64,000 bases of DNA from the NCBI GenBank assembly GCA_003260075.1, contig QLIY01000079.1:178496-242495 (forward strand), given 5' to 3'. The position numbers and the translations under genes are program-made. Below are positions 1 through 11,950 of the stretch, piece by piece (the first letter of the stretch is position 1; each line of letters opens with the position of its first letter). The DNA is from Phallusia mammillata. Its lineage: Eukaryota > Chordata > Ascidiacea > Phlebobranchia > Ascidiidae. The notes under the pieces were generated by a model, which saw only the letters and a program-made list of their open reading frames with translations, did no database searches and had not been told where the DNA came from.

Positions 1-1625
1 GCGTCTGATGACAATTGCATCACCAACATTGCATGAAATTTTCACCCAAATGCAAAGAGATATTATTACTACACAAAAGTCAAAGCATACATACACGATT
101 ATTTGGGCTCAAAGTTATATAATCGACTTATAAACCCTTGAAAGGGATCGCCTAAAGTTAGTACATTTTAACTCGTTTTAACAAACAACAAATTTAAATT
201 TGACAGTTTTAGATAATTTATGCTTAAGTTTCCGCTTAACAGCATGTTTTTAGAGTACAATTGTAAAACAAATTCGCAGCAACATTAAACGAAGACCACT
301 CATGGAAAACAACAAAAATAGGGATTATAAGTAAGACAAGTACACAAAAGAGGAAGTTTGGTTCATATTACGAGTTGGGTGGAAACAAGAATGAAACTTA
401 TAATTGGATCAAAAGAAAATCAAAACAATCGTCTGGTTCCGGTGACGACAAATAGCGGTTTGTTGGAATAACAAATCACAGAATTAGTGGTTTATGGGGA
501 GGGTTGAAACGTTGGTGGGTGGGTGTCATATTCGTTTTACGGTTCAAGGAAAATAACCCAGGGATTTCAGGGGGTGGATTTTTCATCACGTTTATTTGGA
601 TCTCGCCGATTAGGATAAAATATTGAATAACATCCGAAATGATTTACAGTCTCAGTGAAATGTTTAAATCTGAAGGGACTGCTTGGGATTATATCAGTAG
701 CTTCAGTTGCGTACAAGATAAAATAACAACATTTCAACAACGGTATTCGTCTAGCTCACAGACAGCAAATGATTCACAATGGTTTATATTGTGAAAGGTA
801 GTTTTAAAAACTTGTAAGGGGCAATCAATATTTTTTACGTAAGTGTAAAAAATACTAACATTGTGGTAGTTTTAAGACATATTTTAAGTCGACAGAGACA
901 GCGCGCATATAGAAATAGATAATACTGAACAAATGTTTTGTCCACCAGGTTGCCACATAGAACAAAGTTACCGTCCAACTGGTATAGTACGTAAAAAACT
1001 ATAACTTCATCAACATAAATTGGCAAACTATAACTCCGTTAAATCAAACTTGGGACCAAGTGCTCAGAACAGTCAAAACAAAATCAAGCGCAACAACGGG
1101 CGCAAAACGGTGGGAAATATAGCTTTTGATCAATCACTCAAACTTCTGTTGCAATGTGATTTGAAATATGGGTTGACGTACTTTGAGTTGTGTACACGTG
1201 ACGTAAAGATGTAAACTGAATTCAGGTTTCACAAAATCACGGTAGAAATCACGTTCGTACGATCAACACCAATCCCGGTTCACAATCAGCCCACCAGGCG
1301 AGCTCAAACAAAGAATGTTTGACCAGAGGTTCGTGAACCTGACACACAATACACTTTGTAAGACCTCAGGAATGTTAACAACTGCACAGTAGGTGGCAAA
1401 TTACACACACAAGGTGACAAGGCCCCCGTCCCCCTGAATTCTTGCAACTTGAAATGATTAACCTATTTCCCGCGGAGGACAAGGAACAATTCAATTTGGT
1501 TTATTGAGTTTGATTTTTCTTGGTAAAAGAAAACATATGGACACAATTGCACTAAAATTTTCACTAAGCCGGAAATCGCTGCCCAAACGTTGAAACGTGA
1601 TGGGGCGCATTAATGTAAAAGGTAC
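1..1625. other. Non-coding stretch, nothing recognised
   Basis: AT-rich DNA with only short random frames. One GTGGGTGGGTG-like patch near 510. Confidence 0.5.
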
Positions 1626-1909
1626 AAAAGTGGATAAAAGGATAAACCCGTTATGGCTGCAATTAACGAACGTGCTTGGGGAAAATTTGAAGAAAATCTG
1701 CACGAAATGCAATAATTCAAATGAACAAAGTATTTGTTTTTGCGAGAAAGCATTTCAAAAACCCCCCCCCCCCAAAAGTGGATAAAAGGATAAACCCGTT
1801 ATGGCTGCAATTAACGAACGTTCTTGGGGAACATTTGAAGAAAATCTGCACGAAATGCAATAATTCAAAAGAACAAAGTATTTGTTTTTGCGAGAAAGCA
1901 TTTCAAAAA
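1626..1909. repeat. 136-bp direct repeat around a 12-C run (assembly joint)
   Basis: 1626-1761 and 1774-1909 are the same 136 bp with three or so differences, abutting C run 1762-1773 exactly on both sides. Confidence 0.9.
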
Positions 1910-2226
1910 CTTAAATATTTGCGTAACGTTTGAAAGGTCGCATGATTACTAGGGATTACTAATTACTAGGGACTTATCCTGATAATTTGATTAATTATCG
2001 TCAAATATTGGTTACTGAAAAAACTATGATTCAGAAGCCGAGAATTAGGAGAATGTGACAACATACTTTATCGCAGCTGTTAGGACGAATTTCATTGTTT
2101 GCTTACGACATTTTCAGAAGTGCTTGTTTAACTTTTGTGGACTTTTCAGTGAGTTGTTTGCTAAAAGAATACAAAGCCGCGATATATTTCCGCCGTTAAC
2201 AAGCTTAAGCGTGAAAAAAAAAACGT

Positions 2227-2447
2227 TTTGTCCACTTTTAAACACAAGTTGGCGTTAATGTACGTCATTTTGTAACACGAAGCTTTAAAATCAACACACA
2301 AACAGTTAGAAAAACAAAATGTGCCGAAAAGCCCCCCCCCCCTTTGTCCACTTTTAAACACAAGTTGGCGTTAATGTACGTCATTTTGTAGCCCGAAGCT
2401 TTAAAATCAACACACCAACAGTTAGAAAAACAAAATGTGCCGAAAAG
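2227..2447. repeat. 105-bp direct repeat around an 11-C run (assembly joint)
   Basis: 2227-2331 and 2343-2447 match almost completely (aacacga/agcccga and acacaaa/acaccaa differ); C run 2332-2342. Confidence 0.9.
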
Positions 2448-2803
2448 TTTTGAACCTTTAGCAGTTAGTAAGTTCAAATGCAAACAGTTGTTTCTCTGAT
2501 GTACACAAATTACTCCACGTCATCGAAACGCACTCAGTTTCACCCAGATTGCATCACTACGTACACAAAATTACATGACTACGTGTGAACAAACACACCC
2601 AAGTGGGTGTAAGTTTACGCGATAAATTAAAATCTGCTTCACAACTCATGAGATTCCGTTTTGTTCGTTGGTAAACTTTAATTTTAACCCGGTATGTTTG
2701 CTCTTGCATCGACAGCTGTTACCAGGTTCGAGTGCTTGCTACAGTCAACACGAAACTCGGTATGTTTGCGTTTCTCAGATTAAGGATGCACGATACCCTG
2801 GTG

Positions 2804-3298
2804 AAGTGGTTCCCAACTTTTTTGTAGTCACGGACCCCTTTTATAAATTTTAATGGTCCGCGGACACCCAACGTAATTTAGTCTTGATAAGTTTTCGTTT
2901 CCTACATTATACATTATTACTTTCGGTTTTTGGGCAGAATTTTAATCAACCTTCACAGTCCTTAAATCTCAATAAAGTTCTGTTCTGTACTGTAGCAGTC
3001 AACACAACAAAGAAATAAGTTTTCTAATACAATACTTGAAACAAAGTACTATACGTTCGATTGTTCATGTGTGTTGTGATGTCACAATGGAGGTAACAAT
3101 CACCCGAAAAGAAAGCTTTCCTGATCCAAAGGCGTGATAAACAGTTTGCACTCGTATGCAGGAACGTAAAAACGGTTTGGGAACTTTGAAAACATCTACT
3201 GTTGGTAAGTGGCACTAAGAATGTTTGCCTCCATGGACCCCCTAAAACTATCTCACGGACTCCTTGGGGGTCCACGAACCCGAGGTTGGGAACCACTG
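2804..3298. mobile_element. hAT-type MITE
   Basis: Starts AAGTGGTTCCCAACTTTTTT and ends in GTTGGGAACCACTG, giving roughly 14-bp terminal inverted repeats. 'Cacggaccccc'-like motifs repeat near both ends. Flanks ccctggtg and ccccagtg are an imperfect (6/8) 8-bp duplication. TIR sequence and target size fit non-autonomous hAT elements. No transposase. Confidence 0.7.
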
Positions 3299-4185
3299 CC
3301 CCAGTGTACACCATCTTTTCTCAACCCTGAGTCCGAGAACCCAAATAAATCTCAAGAAATTCGTTTGGTCTGTATTTGACCCCAGGAATTCCCAATTCCA
3401 AAAAGAACACTCCGCACTTTTTTACGTAAATTCTAAAATGTTGCATTTCGTATAATACAGTTAACTGCATGTTTAACATACTTTTGTCCGGTTTTGTTCT
3501 GGTATTTTTTTATCATTTCATATTTGCATTAAGCAATACGCAGACTGATACAAGTGTGCTGCAAGTCACAGCTGTGATACGCACTGAATTCAAACGTGCA
3601 ATTTGCCGCTATTAAACAGCATAAATGTGCTTAGTAAGCTATAGATGGAAATAGTTTTTGTAAACGTGCCTTTGTGGTTCGTTAGTTTTTGCCCCTAAAG
3701 CGTTTATTTTGCTTTTCAGCAATATAAGATTGAAAAATTCGATCTCTTTTATGACGCAAGAAGCGCAGTGACAAGGTGATTGATCACTGTCAGTGTGACG
3801 TAAGAATAGATGTATAATTCATTCCCACTCTTTAAATTGTGACAACATAATGAAGTGACGTGTAATTTAATCTCATAATGTGTCCCAGTATTTCTACCTT
3901 TCTCAATGTTTTCGTGTTTACAAAGTTTGAGGCTTAAAAATGAAGCGAACTGTAAACAGAAATAAAATGTAATCACGGAAAAATGTCGATACCTTCTCAA
4001 AAACATAATTTCTGCAAAAATAAAGACATATATCGGCAAAATCTTTACGTCAAGCGGTTCGTTTAAATCCCAATATAAACGAAATATTTAAATACTGGGC
4101 AGCAATCTAAAGATGCGAAAAAAGAGCAATAAAACAAACAAAAAAGTAAGTTTCAAAACTTCATGCACCTTTCACAAACACATAC

Positions 4186-4460
4186 GTCATACCGTTACGT
4201 AAACAAAGTGCTATATGACGTCAACTTGTCGATTAATGACTGGCGTTTGTTTTCACGGTTCGTTGACTCGAAACAAGCATGACTCCACACTTTACACACA
4301 TTGTGACGTCACACAACGACGCGGGCGGCAAAGCGTGACGGATAACAAGGCAAAATCCGTTAAGCTGTGACGTCAACATACCGGTTTGTGACGTTCCATT
4401 CACGTGATTCGTAAGTGAGTCACGTGATTATACTGCAAAGGCGATAAACGTCACAGAGAA
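4186..4460. promoter_or_regulatory. Cluster of CRE-like and CACGTG motifs
   Basis: Within about 270 bp: TACGTCAT, TTACGTAA, ATGACGTCAA, GTGACGTCAC, GTGACGTCAA, GTGACGTT, TTCACGTGATT, GTCACGTGATT and AACGTCAC. These match ATF/CREB-type (TGACGTCA) and bHLH-Zip (TCACGTGA) sites. The density is well above the surrounding AT-rich DNA, suggesting an enhancer or distal promoter. No adjoining gene is recognised. Confidence 0.45.
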
Positions 4461-5596
4461 AGTATTTTAATTGCACAAGGTTTGATCTTGCATTGGACAA
4501 ACTTCTCTAATGAGCCTTGATCCAACCAAAAAGCATTACAACCATACTATACCGGTACATTACATTGATGGACACACAGTTACATTAAAAATGAAGTGGA
4601 ATCTGCTCAAGTTGTAAAAATAGAAACCAGGTAAAGTAGGTTTGCAAATCTCCCTTTAAATGACTTTAACAATATTTAGACCAGCGGATTTTTGTGAAAA
4701 ACATTTGTTAACCAGAAATAGATCGAAACGTTGCTACTCAAAACGCATTTGTCAGAAAAGTTTGTGGAAAACACGCAAGAGATTTGACAAAAACAACAAT
4801 GCATTAACGCGCTATTTTAACTTGGTCAGTGTTGTGTGAAACTCGGAAAGTGCTTGTCTGTATACACCAGTGCTTTACAAGCAAAAAATGTGAAAATTAA
4901 AACTCTTGCTGCAGTGAAAATAACACTTCAGTGTAAAAGCAACAACAACAATAAACGCGGCACCTTGAGACGTGGGTGGGCGTATCGGGGGTGTGGTCGG
5001 ATCATTAGGTGAAGGCGGCGCTCGTCCATTTCAAGCTACTGTAACGTGCATCCTGCAAAATAGACAAGTGAAGTTAATTGCATTCGGAGGCTACTGTCAA
5101 TAACACACCCAGTTGCAAAGATTCGCCAACAAACAATAGCAATAGGTGGGAATGTTTTGGTGAAAAACATTTAATTACTGCCACTAGTGGCAACCTTCAC
5201 AGAAACGCTTTAAAGCCGCCGACAGCTGATACAGAGGTCGCACAGTGACAGTTCCAGGGCAGAGGTTTGCGACCTGGGAAGGAGTCAAGTCTTCGTGTGC
5301 GGCTTCGTAACACCGCGAGCCGCTAAAACCGGTAAGAGTGAGGTTATTTACTTTTTTCACTGATGACTACAGCAACAGTTTTTGAAACTTTAGTAATACA
5401 ACGTATTCACTATATACGAGCTCTCTGCCAATTTTGTTTTTAGTTAGGTAATCTACCGGTACTGAAATAGTTTCGATTGGAAATGCATATCAGAAACGAA
5501 TCTAACGATCATCAAATATCCATACAACAACGTTACCACTTTGGTTTCTGTTTTATGTTTTGGAGATGGAAAAAGTGAGTTTTGCCACAACAACAA

Positions 5597-5607
5597 CCCC
5601 CCCCCCC
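5597..5607. other. 11-C run without visible flanking repeat
   Basis: Same length class as the joint runs, but I found no duplicated flank. Probably a closed-up gap between non-overlapping contigs. Confidence 0.5.
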
Positions 5608-5993
5608 AGAACAACCCAAGTTATACTCACTGCGCGCCACACTCGCTTTCTTGTAAGGCCCAGTCACAAAACGCCTTATAATACGGTGAAGCTGCAGCGC
5701 ATTTATCCATTATCAACCAATGGTGTCCTTCACTATATTGCGCTGCGCTGGTATTTTAGAGTTCATTTCGCTGCGTGAAAGTAAAACATAACAACACAAT
5801 TTATCGACGTAGTGTCATTAGAATGCCTGGATAAATACTTGGATCGTACAAATAACCTCTGTGAGTTCTGTAATAAACATTATTACTCTACATTACATGT
5901 CACAACCAACGGGTGTTACATCACGTTGCAAAATTACAATGATATCATTGTAACCCAAGATACAAAAGAAACAAAATTGACAACACAATCCAG

Positions 5994-6004
5994 CCCCCCC
6001 CCCC
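5994..6004. other. 11-C run without visible flanking repeat
   Basis: As at 5597; the right flank is gagacggggggtcgc, and no duplication is seen. Confidence 0.5.
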
Positions 6005-7756
6005 GAGACGGGGGGTCGCCGCTGTTGCCACGACAACTGATGACATAATGTGACCGCGTTTCAAATCAAGCGCCGCCCTGCGAAGAAGTTACGGAATCGC
6101 GACCACAGAATTCATCAAATTTGAGCTGATGTCATTTAAGCGTTTGTGTTGAAAATTCTACTTTTAAGCGGTTACCAGAAGGCTCTGTTTTCAAATGGAA
6201 ATCCTCATAAGAATAAAAATAAATATTTCCTTAAAAATAACTAAAGTCTTTGTTCGAATATAAATTAATCTTCATGTAGCTTACAATGAAATAAAATTCT
6301 TATTCGAATAGAATAAAGAAACATGCAAGCTACGCATCAAATCTAGATACAAAATTCAAGTTCTCACGAAGTGTTGTTTATCTATTTGCGATACATCAGA
6401 TAGCTTGCTGTATCTTCATCTGCAAAAGTTATGTTATGCAACAAAAGCGAAGGTTAAGCGCGTTTCTCATTTGATGTCTTTTGTTATTGGTAGTAAGTGT
6501 GGATTTATTGGTGCGGTGTCATTGCAATGCTTCGTCACAGAATGATGAATTCGGCAAAAATCCTTTCTTTGCTTACATTGCCATGCCACACATAACCAGT
6601 ACAGTTACATAAGTTTCAGCAATGATTTGTGTAGGTATCACATTATAATTGATGGTGCACCTCTATTGACCAAAATCCTGTCAACACACCAACTAAAGCC
6701 TCACATAAACAAGTAATTGATCAATTTCGTGGATCGTTGTGAATACCAGGTGGTCGTAACCGATTGTTTTGCTCGGAAAAGTAGCAGAAAAGATCTGTGT
6801 AATTACAAGGGATTTACCGGGAAATTACTGGGTTGTCCCGAAATATGTCAAAACTCCCTCAGATTATCCATTTTTACTCGAGTCAGCTTGTACACAAGAG
6901 AAAGTTCAAAATGCAAGGTACTAGAATTTACATCAGACGGCACTGATCAGCTACGTGCAGCAAATCCCGCGAAATTGAAAATACCAGACTTATTTGCTGC
7001 AATTTGCACATCTGTTATAACTTACATTTGGGTTTTAAGGTACCACCAAAAATTTAAATTACATAATTGGGCAAAACAACACCGAATATTGGTGATTTAA
7101 CTACTCATAATTTAACAGTGTTAAACGAAACCTTTTTGAAAGACAAATGTACAAATCAAACGTTGTGAAGAAAGAATCAGATGACCTTGTAATGTGACAA
7201 GGTCACCACATGTTTATTTTTCCGAAACGAAAGTAAGTAACACAACGAAGCGGTAACCTTGATGGTGCGTCAAGGTCAATCAGGGTCAACCACGTGCTGT
7301 TGACTTTCCCTCCAGAACTCCTAACGCACAATCAGTAGTAGAAATGACCACACATGTTGCTGGTTGATGTAAGGCCGACTTATCCCCGCTAATCTTCACG
7401 TGTTCCACCCGTTTTCACTCGAAAACCCGGATAAATCACAAGCGGCTTATGACGGAGACAGAACGGGATTTAAAGCAAAATCTTGTCGCTTTTGAAATTT
7501 TTTATTGTTGGATTTCAGAAATATTTTAAATACAAGGTATTTGTGAAATGTTTGGATGTTTTAGAACAAGGTTACATGGCTTGATCGCAACTCCAATGGA
7601 CAGAATGCCACATCAGGTTTCAATTCAGTGTATTCTTATTTTTAATCAGTCGAGACGTCTTCCTACAACGTTAAAATACTTTCGTAGCAATGTTCCTGGT
7701 AAAATTGTAGCTCAATCACCAAAAGCCAGTTTAACCACCATTTGATGAAGCTGTCT

Positions 7757-8135
7757 ATTTCAAAATATAAACGTTTATCATTCCAAAACGTCTTGTTAAT
7801 TTTGAAACACTTTTGAAGCACAGAAAATCTGAAAGTTAGAAAATACATGTAGACAAAAAATTATATCTAGCATGTTTTCGTTGTTTTTTGTGTGTTTTGA
7901 TGCCTTTGTGGCTTTACTAAACCTTCTGATATCCTGATGAAGGCGTCTTGTATGGGACGTGGATATGTCGGTTATTTATAATAAAAACTGCTGGAAGAGC
8001 AATACTCGTTTGTATGTTTGTACATAGTTGCAGATTTTAAAATATACGTTTATCCTCCAAAACGTTTTGTTCATTTAACACACTTTTAAGGCACAGGAAA
8101 TTTGAAAGCTTCTAAATATACAAAATATACGTCAA
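7757..8135. repeat. Diverged direct repeats flanking a hammerhead-like end
   Basis: About 90 bp at 7757-7850 recur, diverged, at 8034-8135 ('acgtttatc..tccaaaacgt', 'cacttttga/agcaca', 'ctgaaag/ttgaaag'). They bracket the CTGATGAAGGCG element at 7934-8006, like the partial terminal repeats of Penelope-like elements. Confidence 0.5.
7934..8006 (+). repeat. Hammerhead-like retroelement end, CCTGATGAAGGCG family
   Basis: CTGATGAAGGCGTC, loop, GGGACG, then GGATATGTCGG where other copies have GAAACGTCGG, followed by 'aataaaa' and 'ctggaagagc'. Members at 14804, 37745 and 45340 share the order: core, GACC/GGAC stem, AATAAAA, CCAGAAGAGC. Confidence 0.55.
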
Positions 8136-8604
8136 ATTATATTAAGGTTACGTCATTGTATAACACTTGTGTTGAGGTTTTATCGCCACTTGCTCGTCTT
8201 TGTATGTGAAGTTTCATCCACTTAATGATGCACTCTTGCTCACTCAATCGATGACACGTGTGTGAGTGGGCTGTGGTTGATTCTGATTGTCATGTGATGT
8301 AGAACGAAGACCAAGGTCGGTTACTGTGTCAGTGCAAAGTATCACGTATACACAATCATGTTGAAAACCAGACTTTGCTATCCGTCTTATTATACATATC
8401 TTTGTGATTAATCTTTATGTTACAAACACTTCTTCCTTTCATTTCTTGTTGTGTTGTTTACTGGTAGGCTATGGGTTGTTGGCATTTTATTACCAGAATT
8501 GAAACTGAAAACTATATAATACTTCCTGACCCTGCCCTCTGCATCAGTTCCGAAGAGAATCTAAATTCTTAATTGTTTCTCGAGACGTAACGGAAGTTTG
8601 TAGG

Positions 8605-8862
8605 TTGTTTGTGTGTTGTCTGATTACTAAGTCCTATAGTCAATCTGACAATGTGTTGACCTGTTCGTTGAATCTTCAAGATTTTCATTTTTGTCTATTT
8701 GATTCGGAATGCCCACAATGTGGAGCAGATAAACAAGATACAGATCATCTTGTCCTGACATGCCCTTCAGCCAAAGGTGGATATCGGACAGTAGCCTATA
8801 TGAATGCGATACAGCATTTAGTGACTGGCTTCAACAAATATCTGATCAAATTTAACTTTTGA
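8605..8862 (+). pseudogene. Fragment of non-LTR retrotransposon ORF2 C-terminus (zinc knuckle)
   Basis: A short frame, without a genuine ATG at its 5' end, contains ECPQCGADKQDTDHLVLTCP. This has the CxxC...HxxxxC spacing of the zinc-binding region (zf-RVT type) found behind the reverse transcriptase/RNase H of non-LTR retrotransposons. No reverse transcriptase domain is visible upstream, so this is a truncated, dead relic. Confidence 0.55.
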
Positions 8863-11212
8863 GACATGCAGATCATACAACCATAACTTACAATACATAT
8901 TATTAATTCCGTTTGTTCTTCTTTGTTTACAAACTATGTGTTTTGGGCCAATACAGGAAGATTATCCAACAGTCAGAAGTGCTGTTTTCAAACCCACTGC
9001 TTTGTTGATTCATTATCAGAAGTTTTGATCTGTAAGTTAAACAATTAGAAAACAATAAAACAATAAACAATAAACTTCTTGCTCTCACCACTTCACACGA
9101 GACAGAAAAGTACATGTAGATATGCGTATAGCATGAAAACTGTTGGAAATTTTCCATTGTTTTCTTGATTAGTTTCAAGCACCATTGCACGAAAAAACCA
9201 AAAAAAAACGCCGATAATTGAAAGACTAAATAAAAGTTTTTGGGTTGGTACGACAACAAAAATAAGTTTGCAACGGGAAAGCCATCATTGCGAAAATGTC
9301 GTGATGTGCAAATCGTCAAAAGGAAGAACTTTTATGTTATTGTGGAAAATAGTTGGTAACCAACAAATGTAGCATTTGTTTCCTGCTTTTTATTTGTCTG
9401 GCAATGCACACAAGCACCCTGAGTTCACTGAGGAGTGAGGACCACTGTGAGCAACAGTAGATATACACGCTGTGGCCACACACCAGTTTATGTGCAACAT
9501 AGATTTTTGTGTAAACTGACAATCTGCGAAGGAATGATTGATGGCAATAACAACCACCTGACGCGTGACTTTGATGTTTAACTTCAAATTCAAATTCTTC
9601 GCGCCATTGAGATTGTCATCGTCATGAAGCGTAGCAAACACAAACAGGTTTGGATGAAAATTGAGTGCTTGCGTGTGTCATGAACGACGGGAGCAGCTGT
9701 GCAACTTCACTGGCAGAAGAAACAATCATACCGTGTCAAAGCATAGCAATATGGGGGAACTAGATATTGACTTGAAAAGTAGATTGGTAAAGCTGATAGA
9801 CTTAACTTACAAAAGGTATATATGAGGTGTTTTAAAACAACAAACTTGACAACAACAATAAATTGTGTCAAATGCTCGCAATACAATGCCAAAAATACAT
9901 GCCTGGCAAAGATTTTAAACATCAAATATGTTATTCAATGTTTAAACAGAGAGTGACTGGGGAAGATATTAGCTGTACGTGTGAATTGAAACAAGAAATG
10001 TCTTAAATCCAACCTTTCACAACTTGAACTGAACCAAGACCTCAGAAAAAAAGTGTTTCTAAAGTTGCACTGGCTTCTAAAGATCCTAAACTAAAGGCAA
10101 GAACTGGATATTGTTGGAGCGAAACAACCAGAATATTTTTTATCACAGAAATAAAATAAAATTTAAAGTTTTACCAAAAGTGTCGCAAAGCAGAAGTGAG
10201 CGCAAATAGTGCAACACGGCATAAAAAACTTCAGAAACGTGATCACATTCCAGAATTAGGGTTTTCCAACAAAATTTTGACCTTTCATTGACATTTACGT
10301 CGGAAAATTCGTCGCATGAAAAATGTTACAACATTCGACTTGCACAGCTGCCGACATAGAGACAATAAACAAAATCCGTTCACCTGTGCCGGATAGGTCA
10401 AATTCTCAGACCAGGGTTATTTGTCATGTGACTGAAAGAACACGTGTTGTGACATCAGCACTCTAATTACATTGTTTGCGTCATAACACAAGCATCTGTG
10501 ATTCCGGTGTTCATGAAATTCCCGACAACCAAAATACCGGAACGGTTTTGCCGCCATCAAGCGACAAACAATGGATGGATCGAAACATTCCACAATCAAA
10601 GACATTATTTGACAGCGTGCTGAGTCAGCAGCTTTTAGTTCTCGATTTCTAATACTTTGCACGTTAAGAAAATGTAAGAAACATAAATGCTCTATTAAGA
10701 CTGAGCAACTGAATGCAATTTTTCGAACCAATAAAATATACCGATAAATTGTTCGGTATTTTTCACTAAAAAGTATCAGACAAAAAAGGTTTCAAAAATC
10801 TTTATGGTTTATCATTACAAAATGGGAACAACAGCGGTGGATAAATTGCTACGACAAAATGTGGTCACTATCCACTATTTGTATGCAGGCTCTCTGGTAG
10901 CTTTGTTTTTGTTGGAAGCTCTATTTCAAATCCGTGTCTATAATATTCCTAACCAAACCAGTGAAACTTGCCTGATGGTGATTTTATGACAGGACGCAAA
11001 AATCAATGAAGTTACGATACAGGTGAGACTTTCAGCCAACTTAAATCAGTGTGAGTTTCTTGCATTTCAGATTGATAAAGATAACAACTTCGCCCAAATA
11101 AACAGAAGATATTTGAAATATGACTGATGACAACTGTACAACAGAATATATGAATCTGGAATCGTTTGTATTTAGCAACCGCTGTACAGGATGATTTGTG
11201 TACCAGCACAGC
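8863..11212. other. Non-coding stretch, nothing recognised
   Basis: Only short frames (up to 130 codons at 8927-9319, minus strand) with no recognisable domain, and A/T-rich simple sequence. Confidence 0.4.
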
Positions 11213-11353
11213 CAGTGGTGAGATTTAATTTTTTTCTCAGCCGGTTCTATCACAAAGTCATATTTCAGTCGGTTCTGTTACAAGTCCATTGACAGTAACC
11301 AGTAATGTTAACCGGTTCGCTGATCTCATAAAATTTCGTGAATCTCACCACTG
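11213..11353. mobile_element. hAT-type MITE, family with CAGTGGTGAGATT termini
   Basis: 141 bp; ends CAGTGGTGAGATT and AATCTCACCACTG; flanked by agcacagc / agtacagc (7/8). A longer, related copy lies at 49771. Internal 'ccggttctgttacaaagtccattgacagtaac' type sequence (shown here only in part) is shared by both. Confidence 0.8.
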
Positions 11354-11847
11354 AGTACAGCTATCATTACTACGTTGGTATAGTTATTAAGTCAATAAGG
11401 CACAATACTGCAAATATTAATCAATTTTTGTAGTAAGCCGTGCGTGCAACGAATTATTGAGAAAATAGTCTAAAATTGAGTTTAAACCGGACGAAATCAT
11501 TCAAACATTCATAACTGTGTAAACTGAGTTGTGCGGTGTGATAAGCATGAAAAGATCATGCACGATCGCACAGGGAGCATTCCTTACATTATCATCATCG
11601 CGTTGACGTTCTATAGTGAATACGTCGCCGAACGCTTCCGCTTACAGGGGGTTTAGGGGGGTCCTAACGGGGTCAAACAGATAGGGGGTCGACTGTCGCG
11701 TCGGGCTAGATGGGGCAGTTGGGGTAAAGAGGAAATTTAAACACATGAGACAGGAAATCACTTGGATAAGTTGCGGAATGTGAAATATGAAAACAAAACA
11801 CCGTTGAAAAACATAAATTAGATGGGCTCGGAGTTTCTATGTCGGGT

Positions 11848-11950
11848 TCGGGTTCATAAGTTTAATGGTAAAAATAACAGCCCAAATAGAAGTTAAAAGC
11901 GACATGCTTTATTGTTCAAACGTTTCGGCAAATGCTCATGCCATCATCAC
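11848..11950 (-). repeat. Hammerhead-like repeat, CGAAACGTTTGAACAATAAA family
   Basis: Minus strand: TGATGATGGCA, loop, TGCCGAAACGTTTG, ACAATAAAG, then about 60 bp ('catgtcgcttt', 'cttctatttgggc', 'cttatgaac') also found at 44569-44668. GGCA/UGCC forms a stem II between GAUGA and GAAA. Confidence 0.65.

Noticed and set aside
1721-2483. Repeated similar short frames near 1.6-2.5 kb, at first sight a small gene family
   Set aside because: They arise from the duplicated contig ends around C runs 1762-1773 and 2332-2342.
6717-7100. 127-codon plus-strand frame
   Set aside because: No recognisable domain or signal, no splice or promoter context; the length is possible by chance in 64 kb.
8927-9319. 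130-codon minus-strand frame
   Set aside because: Hydrophobic low-complexity composition, no homology I can recognise, no gene context.
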